In this document: piece by piece, positions 42,448 to 50,136 of the stretch
Numbering within the stretch: position 1 is the first letter of the stretch
How the letters are laid out: each line of letters starts with the position of its first letter
Source of the DNA: Acidomonas methanolica
Lineage (GTDB): Bacteria > Pseudomonadota > Alphaproteobacteria > Acetobacterales > Acetobacteraceae
DNA: 64,000 bases
Direction of reading: 5' to 3'
Assembly: GCF_004346035.1 (NCBI RefSeq)
Contig: NZ_SLZN01000016.1
Location: 1-64,000 of the forward strand
The notes under the pieces: generated by a model
Databases searched by the model: none
What the model saw: the letters and a program-made list of their open reading frames with translations, nothing else
What the model was told of the DNA's origin: nothing
Translations under genes and position numbers: made by a program

Positions 42448-43375
42448 CTCCATTGTGCGAGCCGGCCGCCGCTTGCTTCGAGAGCGCGCGCGCCATGCTC
42501 AGGAGCCGGCGGAACGCAGGATTATCGTTGCGCAGCGACCATACCGCGCTGAAAGGCAGCCTCTCGCCTTCGATGGGTCGGTAGACGACGCCGGGGAAGG
42601 CCGCGCCGGTCGTCGCCTCGCTGGTTAGCGTCAATCCCCGTCCGAGCGCGACCAGTTTCATGAGATTGTCGCGGCCGACACTACATCGCTCCACACAAGG
42701 ATGATGACCCAGATCGGCCAGATGCTTCACGAGGTAGTCGTGAATCTCCGGGCCGGGATCTGTTTCGCTGACGATGAAATGCTCGTCTTGGAGACCATCC
42801 CAGGTGACCACGTCGCATTCGACGAGACTATGATTTTGCGGAAGGACGACGAAGACACGTTCTTCCCAAAGGCGAACGGTCTCACAGCCGTAAGCGGCAG
42901 GCTCGCCGGTGAGAAAGGCCACATCACGCCGGTGATGTTGGACGGCCGAAATGTGATCTGCTGGACTACCTTCCGCGAAATCAAGATGCACACAGGGATT
43001 TTGTAACTGATAAGTTTGCAGCAAGTCAGCGAGGAAACCGGAAGCCAGTGATGAGAAGATGCCGATCCGCACCATGCCGACCTCGCCACGTCCTGCCGCG
43101 CCGGCATCCTTCAGAGCGTATTCGATACGGCCGATCGCCACGCGGGCATGGTTCAGGAATTTGCTGCCGGCATTTGTAAGCTTCACGCCGCTGGGATGGC
43201 GGATGAACAGTGCTACGCCGATTTCATCTTCGAGATCACGAATGCCGCGACTAATTGTGGACTCCCAAACGCCGAGGTCGATCGCAGCCTGCCGAAAGCT
43301 GCGCTTCTCTGCGGCAACTAAGAAATAGCGCAAGTATGTCATCACTGTCGGTAGTGCAGACTGACGTGATGACAT
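42431..43375 (-). CDS. LysR family transcription regulator
   Basis: A 314-residue LysR protein: winged helix (about residues 12-75; FLVAAEKRSFRQAAIDLGV) and a substrate-binding domain from about 97. LysR genes commonly follow trbI/DUF2274 in this ICE family, convergent to the trb operon. Effector unknown. Confidence 0.9.
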   Translation of the reverse strand: MSSRQSALPTVMTYLRYFLVAAEKRSFRQAAIDLGVWESTISRGIRDLEDEIGVALFIRHPSGVKLTNAGSKFLNHARVAIGRIEYALKDAGAAGRGEVGMVRIGIFSSLASGFLADLLQTYQLQNPCVHLDFAEGSPADHISAVQHHRRDVAFLTGEPAAYGCETVRLWEERVFVVLPQNHSLVECDVVTWDGLQDEHFIVSETDPGPEIHDYLVKHLADLGHHPCVERCSVGRDNLMKLVALGRGLTLTSEATTGAAFPGVVYRPIEGERLPFSAVWSLRNDNPAFRRLLSMARALSKQAAAGSHNGATTSP

Positions 43376-43406
43376 TACAAATACCGCTCACCAAATATCT
43401 CTCGTA

Positions 43407-44300
43407 TTACGTTGCCGCGACCAAAAACTCTTCCGCATTGGCCGGTGGACGAAGGCCATCTGCCCTCTCTGCAAAATAACGCTGGGTCAGATCGTTCGCC
43501 GACACATGCCGAGCGTCTTTGAAACCGACCTCGTGAGCGAGCGCCAGAATCTCGGAGAGGGTGCAGAAACTGAGAAAGGGTGTTCCGCTGGTGCGGGCGC
43601 CCTCATCCGCCATTTCGAGTCCAGAGCGTTCCTCCGGATTCGAAAGCTCCAGAGGCAGCAGAAACGTCATGGCAAGCATCGATCGCGGAGCGAGCGATGC
43701 GATCTGGCGCAGGGTCGCGGCATTGGCCTCCTTGGTGAGGTACATGCTGACGCCGGTAGAGGTGACGATGGCGGGTTTGCTCACGTCGAAGCCGGAAGTC
43801 GTAAGCTCATCCCACCACGACACACCACTCTCGAAATCAACCGGCACGAAATGCAGCCAGTCAGACGCTCCGAACCCGAGTTCGACGAGACGCTTACGCT
43901 TCCAAGCTTGCGCATCAGGCTTGTCGATCTCGAACACCTGAAGGCGGGATGCGATCTCCGGCCGACGCTGGGCGAAGCTGTCGAGACCGGCGCCGAGGAT
44001 CACATACTGACTTATTCCGATGTTCGCCTGTTCCACGACCAAGTCTTCGATGAAGCGCGCGCGAGCTACGATCGAGGCACGAAAGGGGCGTGTGAACTCT
44101 GGGTCCATATCGCCGCGCTGGCGCCAGTCCTCGTCCGGCGCCGCGAGCTTGAGACCGACGTCATCTTCGAACACGTGTGGCGAGGCATCGACCTGCATGT
44201 GCAAGGCTCGCCATAAGGCGGTCCGGACGGCCGTGCTGTCCGGAGCGGCGGCGCAGACATCATCTACGGTTTTCTCGCCGTCCGATCGCTGGTCGCTCAA
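43407..44300 (-). CDS. SAM-dependent methyltransferase (leucine carboxyl methyltransferase family)
   Basis: A 297-residue class I methyltransferase of the PPM/LCM-like family. Motif I is YVILGAGLDSFAQR (about 97-110), followed by VFEIDKPDAQAWKR and a VSMYLTKEA segment. These act on carboxyl groups of small molecules. It is the third gene of a small leftward operon behind a VOC protein and an RHH regulator. Confidence 0.85.
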   Translation of the reverse strand: MSDQRSDGEKTVDDVCAAAPDSTAVRTALWRALHMQVDASPHVFEDDVGLKLAAPDEDWRQRGDMDPEFTRPFRASIVARARFIEDLVVEQANIGISQYVILGAGLDSFAQRRPEIASRLQVFEIDKPDAQAWKRKRLVELGFGASDWLHFVPVDFESGVSWWDELTTSGFDVSKPAIVTSTGVSMYLTKEANAATLRQIASLAPRSMLAMTFLLPLELSNPEERSGLEMADEGARTSGTPFLSFCTLSEILALAHEVGFKDARHVSANDLTQRYFAERADGLRPPANAEEFLVAAT

Positions 44301-44654
44301 CTACTTCGCCTCCGGCAGCGGCGCTTCCACAGCGAGCTGCCGCCCGTCAGGATCGGCGAGCAGCATCTGCAAGGCCGGCCAGTGCTGTTTCTCGAACGGC
44401 TGGACGACCGTACTGCCGCGCGGTTGCGCGAACCGCGCCGAATCGGGAATCGCAACTCCGAGCACGATCTGAAGCGGGTGATCGTGCGGACGTTCTGCGA
44501 TGAAGATATAGGGACCGCCGCTCGGATGGCGCAGGCGGCCGGAGTGATGATCGGTCTCAAGTTCCAGTTCGAAGCCCAGGTCCTGCCAAAAGGCGACCGA
44601 ACTGCCCCAATTATGGGTCTCGATCAGAATCCCGTCGATACCATTAGTTTTCAT
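44301..44654 (-). CDS. VOC family protein (glyoxalase/bleomycin-resistance-like)
   Basis: A 117-residue single VOC domain: [20 protein letters not shown] (about 9-28) and a late [13 protein letters not shown]. Metal-ligand positions (His13, Glu at the C-terminus) seem kept. Its start overlaps the stop of the RHH gene. Could bind or alter a toxic small molecule. Confidence 0.85.
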   Translation of the reverse strand: MKTNGIDGILIETHNWGSSVAFWQDLGFELELETDHHSGRLRHPSGGPYIFIAERPHDHPLQIVLGVAIPDSARFAQPRGSTVVQPFEKQHWPALQMLLADPDGRQLAVEAPLPEAK

Positions 44655-44815
44655 TTCTTCCTCTGCCTTCTTTGCTGTTCTTCCAGATAGGCGCGAAGCG
44701 CCTCAGCCACGATCGCCGACAACGACAACTCCGCCTCGATGGCATGGTGCTTGACCTGCCTGATCAGTTCGGTCGGCAGGTAGACATTGAACTGCTTGAC
44801 ATCTTCGCTGGCCAT
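44651..44815 (-). CDS. Small ribbon-helix-helix regulator
   Basis: A 54-residue protein: [20 protein letters not shown] then [17 protein letters not shown] and a basic tail. This is the Arc/CopG fold. ATG 44815 is clear and the stop overlaps the next start (ATGA). It opens the operon with the VOC and methyltransferase genes; the 10-bp palindrome at 44825-44834 just upstream is a likely operator for autoregulation. Confidence 0.75.
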   Translation of the reverse strand: MASEDVKQFNVYLPTELIRQVKHHAIEAELSLSAIVAEALRAYLEEQQRRQRKK

Positions 44816-44824
44816 ATTGCTATT

Positions 44825-44834
44825 ATGCTAGCAT
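44825..44834. promoter_or_regulatory. Palindrome ATGCTAGCAT, probable operator
   Basis: A perfect 10-bp palindrome 10 bp before the RHH gene and about 64 bp before the divergent MFS gene, so a regulator bound here could control both. Confidence 0.5.
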
Positions 44835-44897
44835 CCTAGAGATAAATCAACCCTGCCAGCGACCGTTCGCACGGGTAGGGATCGTTGTTGGGAGCAC

Positions 44898-46088
44898 ATG
44901 CCTATGCCTGATGTCGAACAGGCAGATCGAGCCTATCGTCGGGTTCTGGTCCTCACGGCGGCGCTGTTTCTGTCGTATCTCACCGTCGCCATGTCGTTGC
45001 CGGCGGTGCCCGTCCACGTTGTGCATGGGCTGGGCCTGGACAACGCCTACGGCGGATTGGCGGTCGGCATTGCTTTCCTATCCACGATCCTGACTCGTGG
45101 GCGGGCGGGTACCTATGTTGACCAGCTTGGAGGCAAGCACTGTATGCAGCGCGGCCTACTCATTTATGCCGCCGCTTCATTGATTTGTCTCCTGGCGAGC
45201 TGGCCAATACTACCCGTGAGTGCGAGCTACACGGTGCTGATCATTGGCCGGCTCTTACTCGGCATCGGCGAGAGTGTGGCCAATGTGGGCATGATAAGTT
45301 GGTCAATCGGTTTGATGGGTCAGGCGAGGACTGGTCGGGTCATGTCGCTCGTCGGGATAGGCATGTATGGCGCCTACGCAGCCGGTGGTCCGCTGGGGCT
45401 TGCATTGCTGAACGGTCTCGGTTTCGCGTGGCTGATGGGCGCCTGCGCGATCCTGCCGCTCATCGGGTTGATTGCCATTTATTGGCTGCCAGCCGTGGCG
45501 CCCCATGTCGGTCAACGAGAATTCTTCTGGCGCATTATCGGACGCATATGGCGGCCGGGTGCGACGCTCGGGCTCCAGGGTGTCGGATTTGCCTCGCTGG
45601 GTTCGTTCTTCTCACTCTATTTCCTAAGCCGTGGCTGGCCTTACGCCGGACTCGGACTCACATTCTTCGGCGGCGGCTTTGTTGTTGTGCGACTGTTCTG
45701 CGGCCACCTACCGGATCGGATCGGCGGAACACCTGTCGCCATTGTCTCGCTCGTCGTCGAAGCCTGTGGTCAGTATCTCCTGTGGTTGGCTCCCGGCCCG
45801 GATTCGGCGCTAGCCGGTGCTCTGTTGACAGGATTCGGCTGCTCGATGGTGTTCCCCGCGATGGGCGCTGAGGTCGGCAAGCTGGTGCCGCCTCACATGC
45901 GAGGCACAGCATTCGGCGGATTTGCCGCCTTCCAAGACCTCGCCTACGCCGTGACGGGGCCGGTGGTCGGCTTGCTCGCCGATAGATCGGGCTACGCCTC
46001 GGTGTTCCTGATCGGCGGGCTCGCGGCGACGCTTGCTCTCGCAATCGCGGTTTCCGCCCACCAGCGCACAGGCACTGCCGTGGCGTGA
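44898..46088 (+). CDS. MFS transporter (YhhS-like)
   Basis: A 396-residue major facilitator with 12 predicted membrane helices, a TILTRGRAGTYVDQLGGK loop after helix 2 and GRLLLGIGES in helix 4, matching YhhS/arabinose-efflux-type transporters. Divergent from the RHH-VOC-methyltransferase operon, so likely part of the same small-molecule response. Confidence 0.88.
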   Translation: MPMPDVEQADRAYRRVLVLTAALFLSYLTVAMSLPAVPVHVVHGLGLDNAYGGLAVGIAFLSTILTRGRAGTYVDQLGGKHCMQRGLLIYAAASLICLLASWPILPVSASYTVLIIGRLLLGIGESVANVGMISWSIGLMGQARTGRVMSLVGIGMYGAYAAGGPLGLALLNGLGFAWLMGACAILPLIGLIAIYWLPAVAPHVGQREFFWRIIGRIWRPGATLGLQGVGFASLGSFFSLYFLSRGWPYAGLGLTFFGGGFVVVRLFCGHLPDRIGGTPVAIVSLVVEACGQYLLWLAPGPDSALAGALLTGFGCSMVFPAMGAEVGKLVPPHMRGTAFGGFAAFQDLAYAVTGPVVGLLADRSGYASVFLIGGLAATLALAIAVSAHQRTGTAVA

Positions 46089-46125
46089 CGGACGTGCATT
46101 TTGCCAAGAGATACGAGATGAAGAA

Positions 46126-46659
46126 ATGACCGAGAATCTTCGCTATTTCACTCCTGATAGAACGGACTTCGCGGCTCTGCGCGCGATGGGACGAACTGTG
46201 TTCGCCGACACTTTTGGCCATCTCTATGACACGGAGCCATTCTCGAATTTTCTCGAAAAAGCCTACGGGCCAGGCGGAACGATGGAACGAGACCTTGGCG
46301 ATCCTTCTGTCCAATGGCTCGTCGCGGCGAGTGATGACGAGAATATGGTCGGCTACGCCAAGCTTTCGCAACTCAAGGCGCCGGTGCCCGCGCCGAGGCT
46401 CGGCGCTATGGAGCTTCAGCAAATTTACGTCTTACGCCCCTGGCACGGACACGGCGTCGCCGATCGCCTCATGGAATGGGCACTCGATCAGGCCCGCGTG
46501 GAGCGCACGCCCGAAGTCTATCTGACGGTGTTCGATCACAACGAACGGGCCAAGCGCTTCTACACGCGGTATGGTTTCGCCGAAGTGGGGCGCTGTAATT
46601 TCGTCTTAGGTGATCGCGTCGATGACGACCGGGTTTGGAGAAAGAAGCTACTGCCCTAA
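46126..46659 (+). CDS. GNAT family N-acetyltransferase
   Basis: A 177-residue acetyltransferase: the acetyl-CoA pocket is QIYVLRPWHGHGVADRLM (about 106-123) and the fold closes with HNERAKRFYTRYGF (about 142-155). ATG 46126 is 38 bp after the transporter stop. Substrate unknown; may inactivate a small toxic compound. Confidence 0.88.
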   Translation: MTENLRYFTPDRTDFAALRAMGRTVFADTFGHLYDTEPFSNFLEKAYGPGGTMERDLGDPSVQWLVAASDDENMVGYAKLSQLKAPVPAPRLGAMELQQIYVLRPWHGHGVADRLMEWALDQARVERTPEVYLTVFDHNERAKRFYTRYGFAEVGRCNFVLGDRVDDDRVWRKKLLP

Positions 46660-46860
46660 AGCAATGCATACGCCGCTCGCGACTTCCGGCCTTGACACAA
46701 TCTGCGTTAGAACTTGTTCTGTGGCCGGATTGTCGTCCATCGAGAGTAGCCTGAGAGCGGCGAGATTGTCGCGGCGGGCCAGCAGTGAAAATGACGAGAC
46801 GAGCGCGCAGCGGACTTTTATAGATATTGAAAGGCACCTGACGCGAGTGCGACGTCGCAA
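46648..46860 (-). pseudogene. Possible decayed gene remnant
   Basis: The leftward frame (70 codons) has protein-like composition in its second half (LLARRDNLAALRLLSMDD ... VLTQIVSRPEVASGV) but no recognisable start region, ribosome-binding site or family. It could be the tail of a lost gene, or chance. Confidence 0.2.
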
Positions 46861-46879
46861 TCAACCATAAGTCCCGGAA

Positions 46880-47260
46880 TTACTGACTCGCGATCCACCA
46901 TGTCGTGCCGGACGGATCGCGCACGCCGCCGCGCAAATCGTCGTCCTGGCTTTTGCGTTGAGGCTCTTGCACAACGGTCGCACCGGCTTTCACGGCGCGG
47001 TGAAACGCCGCCACGGCATCCGGCACATAGAGGTGTAGATGCGTCGGCAATGCTGGCGTGTCGGTCGCCCCACCTCCGATCATCACTACGCTATCGTCAA
47101 TGCGCATTTCCGCGTGCATGAGCGAACCGTCCGGCCGGTCGAAGCGGCGAAGGACCTTCCCGCCGAACGCCTCGCCGACGAAGGCGATGAGTGCTTCAGC
47201 GTTGCGGCAGATCAGGTACGGACTCAAAGACGGGTAGCCAGTGGGCTTCCATGCACTCAT
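46880..47260 (-). CDS. VOC family protein (PhnB-like)
   Basis: A 126-residue VOC protein of the PhnB type: SPYLICRNAEALIAFVGEAFGG (split near residues 13-34), HAEMRIDDSVVMIGG and the late GVRDPSGTTWWIA. Function unknown; second VOC gene of the cargo block. Confidence 0.85.
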   Translation of the reverse strand: MSAWKPTGYPSLSPYLICRNAEALIAFVGEAFGGKVLRRFDRPDGSLMHAEMRIDDSVVMIGGGATDTPALPTHLHLYVPDAVAAFHRAVKAGATVVQEPQRKSQDDDLRGGVRDPSGTTWWIASQ

Positions 47261-47455
47261 ATCTCGATACTCACATTGTCATCGCTGAATGATGTTGCAT
47301 GACATCTGTTCCGCTCGCCTGCCGGTCATCTGTTCGAGCTGTCCGGACCATAGCCGGGCCCCGTAGCTAAGGATACGGGGCTGCTTCGCGCTTAGGTCGT
47401 GTTACACTATGAGCCATATGCTGAATAACCGTTCCTTGGAATTTTGACGATCTCG

Positions 47456-49009
47456 ATGACATATTTCCGCGTCCTGCCAGTAGGAACACGCCCCCCTGGC
47501 GGGGCAATCGCTCACGCCTACCTCCTGACGGACAATTGGGATGACTGGTTCAAATTCTCCACGCTCTACACGCTCGTCATTTACGATGAGAATGGTGACC
47601 ACCACAGCATCGGCGGCGTCAAGATCGGCCAATTCGCCATGGCGGAAGACCAGCGCCGTCCTCATCTCCCGGGGCGGTTCGACACCCTTGACGATCGTTT
47701 CTTTTCGCTCGGCCAGGACGACACTTATTATGACGCCCTAAACGCGCTCGGCGCGGGAACCCGCGATCGTGTGCTACGCGCTCTTCGTGACGTAGCCCTC
47801 GATTCCGATCTGTTCGAACGCGCGCTCGCCGAGAAGGTCACCGGGACCTCCTTGCTGCGGTCGGTCGATCGCTCGACAGTAACCGGCCAGTTTCATCGGA
47901 TGGCGCAAGGGGGCGCTCGACTGACGAGCTACGAGTTTAGCTATACCGCACGACGGCGGTCCCGTCGTGTCGAGCCGCTGAATCTGGCCTTCACGGTCGC
48001 TCCGGAATCTTATCCACCCACCAACGTCCATGTGCTGATCGGACGCAATGGCGTCGGCAAAACCACATTGCTCAACGACATGACGCGCGCGATCGTCGAT
48101 CAGGACGCGGGCGCAAGCGAGGTCGGCGCCTTCACTGCGGAGCCGGACGACCTCGACGACAGCCTCTTCACCAGCCTCGTTTCGGTGACCTTCAGCGCGT
48201 TCGACCCTTTCGAGCCACTCCCCAACCGGCAGGACAAGTCGCAAGGCGTTCGCTACGCCTATATCGGGCTGAAGCTCATCGGGAAGGATAAGGACGGCAA
48301 GCCGAAACCGCCGAAAAGCCCTGACGGCCTGTCCGGTGATTTCGTCAGTAGCGTGATGATCTGCCGGCAGAGCGGCAGGGTCGACCGTTGGGAACGGGCG
48401 CTCAACATGCTGCAGGCCGATCCGATCTTCCGTGATGCCGACGTCTCGGCGCTCGCGCGATCCGACGACGATCCCGAAGAGGTGAAGGCCGAAGCGCGTC
48501 GCCTGTTCAAAAATCTCAGCTCGGGACACAAGATTGTGCTTCTGACGATCACACGCCTGGTCGAAACCGTCGAGGAGAAGACCCTTGTTCTCCTCGACGA
48601 GCCGGAAGCGCATCTACATCCGCCTCTTCTCTCGGCCTTCGTGCGGGCGCTGTCGGACCTATTGATCAACCGGAACGGCGTCGCGTTGATCGCGACCCAT
48701 TCCCCGGTCGTGTTGCAAGAGGTTCCGAAGAGCTGCGTCTGGATGGTGCGGCGCACGGGCACGCGCTCCGTCGCGGACAGGCCCGAGATCCAGACGTTCG
48801 GAGAGAATGTTGGGCTTCTGACGCGCGAGGTGTTTGGGCTGGAGGTGACACAGTCAGGCTTCCATAAGATGCTCCGCGATGCGGTGGCCGAACTTCCTAA
48901 TTACAGTCGTGTCGTACGCCGGTTCAGCGGCGAACTTGGCGACGAGGCGCGAGCGATCGTTCAGGGATTGCTCGCAGCGCGGGATAACCCCGGCGACGAG
49001 GATCTCTGA
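47456..49009 (+). CDS. AAA/ABC-type ATPase, Septu-like (PtuA-like) with N-terminal extension
   Basis: A 517-residue ATPase starting MTYFRVLPVG. Walker A GRNGVGKTT is near residue 196, a signature-like LSSGHKIVLLTI near 360, and Walker B LVLLDEPEAHLHPP near 380, the SMC/OLD-like AAA_21 pattern. About 190 residues of unknown fold precede Walker A, which in PtuA-type proteins normally lies close to the N-terminus. The stop overlaps the start of an HNH gene, giving the two-gene layout of Septu defence systems, in which ATPase and nuclease form one complex. Confidence 0.75.
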   Translation: MTYFRVLPVGTRPPGGAIAHAYLLTDNWDDWFKFSTLYTLVIYDENGDHHSIGGVKIGQFAMAEDQRRPHLPGRFDTLDDRFFSLGQDDTYYDALNALGAGTRDRVLRALRDVALDSDLFERALAEKVTGTSLLRSVDRSTVTGQFHRMAQGGARLTSYEFSYTARRRSRRVEPLNLAFTVAPESYPPTNVHVLIGRNGVGKTTLLNDMTRAIVDQDAGASEVGAFTAEPDDLDDSLFTSLVSVTFSAFDPFEPLPNRQDKSQGVRYAYIGLKLIGKDKDGKPKPPKSPDGLSGDFVSSVMICRQSGRVDRWERALNMLQADPIFRDADVSALARSDDDPEEVKAEARRLFKNLSSGHKIVLLTITRLVETVEEKTLVLLDEPEAHLHPPLLSAFVRALSDLLINRNGVALIATHSPVVLQEVPKSCVWMVRRTGTRSVADRPEIQTFGENVGLLTREVFGLEVTQSGFHKMLRDAVAELPNYSRVVRRFSGELGDEARAIVQGLLAARDNPGDEDL

Positions 49010-49857
49010 TGTGGTCGCTGGAGCGGCCGACCCCTTCGGCCTGGTCTGTCTTCACCACATGCATCAGCAAGGTGCGCAATCCGGGGCTCGCTGCCCGATT
49101 GGCGAATGCCGCACCGACCATCGCAACAGCCTCGGCCCAGTTCGACCGAGCCGCGCGCCATCACAGGCTGCATGACATCGCGGCCCACGACATCGTAGCG
49201 CCCGACATCACCGTGCGTGAGATGGAAAAGGTCTACACGCAGCGTATGGCGAAGAGCGGCGCCCCAGGTCGCGACATTTATGACGAAATCTTTGCCTCGG
49301 CGCCGGCGGGCCGCTGTCCCTTGTGCATGCAGCGGTTTGTAGCGACGCTCGACCATCATCTTCCAAAAGCGCATTATCCTGCTCTGGCCGTCGTGCCCCT
49401 CAACCTGATCCCGGCATGTTCAGACTGCAACAAAGCGAAGCTCGACGCCGTGCCGGCGACCGCGGAAGACGTTCCGCTTCACCCCTATTATGATGATCTA
49501 GGGGACGACATCTGGTTGACGGCGACCGTCATCGAGCGGCGTCCGACCGCCCTTCGGTTTGATGTTGCGCGGCCGGGCGCGTGGGACGATACGCTCTACG
49601 CCCGGGTGAACCATCATTTTCGCTCGCTCGGCCTCGCTGCGCTCTTTGCGTCGGAGGCGGCAGAGGAACTGCTTAACATCCGGCACCAGCTTCAGATCCT
49701 GAGTGATGTTGATCCCGAGGATGGGGTTCGCGAGGAGTTGGAACGACGCGCCGAAAGCTGTGCGGTGGCCCGGACCAACGGCTGGAGATCAGCCGCCTAT
49801 CGCGCCTGGAGCACGAGCGACTGGTTTTGCGATGGCGGCTTCCTGCCAGATCGCTAA
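49009..49857 (+). CDS. HNH nuclease, Septu-like (PtuB-like)
   Basis: A 282-residue HNH protein. Zinc ligands CPLC (103-106) and CSDC (137-140) bracket the catalytic DHHLPK (115-120) and the Asn of NLIPACSDCNKAK. The N-terminal 100 residues are helical; the C-terminal part is unassigned. It starts within the ATPase stop codon (TGATG), so both are made in step. Together they form a Septu-type pair. Confidence 0.82.
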   Translation: MWSLERPTPSAWSVFTTCISKVRNPGLAARLANAAPTIATASAQFDRAARHHRLHDIAAHDIVAPDITVREMEKVYTQRMAKSGAPGRDIYDEIFASAPAGRCPLCMQRFVATLDHHLPKAHYPALAVVPLNLIPACSDCNKAKLDAVPATAEDVPLHPYYDDLGDDIWLTATVIERRPTALRFDVARPGAWDDTLYARVNHHFRSLGLAALFASEAAEELLNIRHQLQILSDVDPEDGVREELERRAESCAVARTNGWRSAAYRAWSTSDWFCDGGFLPDR

Positions 49858-49858
49858 G

Positions 49859-49895
49859 TTGGATAGAATTGAGAGCCTGCCGAACTTCTATCCAA
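49859..49895 (+). terminator. Hairpin after the HNH gene
   Basis: TTGGATAGAA and TTCTATCCAA are perfect ten-base arms with a 17-base loop, immediately after the HNH stop. No T run; may end the ATPase-HNH transcript. Confidence 0.45.
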
Positions 49896-49945
49896 TTCCA
49901 TCCGTTTCGATAGATCATGGCAAAGGGGAGGCTTGGCGTCGCCTA

Positions 49946-50060
49946 GGTGGCTATGGCGCAGGAATAGTACCCATCTTCATTTTCTCGGCCCGCCATCACA
50001 GTGTAGCGTAGCGAAGGTGGCCGGGTCGTAGAATAGCGTTCTCTATGTCGCTTGTTGAAG
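49946..50060. repeat. Left copy of the direct repeat flanking the hsd operon
   Basis: Shares with 57947-58080, in the same order and orientation, GGTGGCTATGGCG, ATAGT-CCCATCTTC, TTCTCGGCCCGCCATCA, TGTAGCGTAG, GGTGGCC and TCGTAGA, with small insertions in the right copy. Confidence 0.7.
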
Positions 50061-50136
50061 AGCGTTTTCAGCAGCATTGTGCCTCGGGCGGCGACGGAGG
50101 GAGGAGGACCGCTTTCCGTGCCGCGCTCCGCCGCCA

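Noticed and set aside
47358-47381. Hairpin GCCCCGTA/TACGGGGC as a terminator
   Set aside because: It lies between divergent genes, so no transcript is expected to end there; no T run.
49008-49857. ATPase-HNH pair as part of a retron or Lamassu system
   Set aside because: No reverse transcriptase, msr/msd-like RNA or SMC partner gene is nearby; the two-gene Septu layout fits better.
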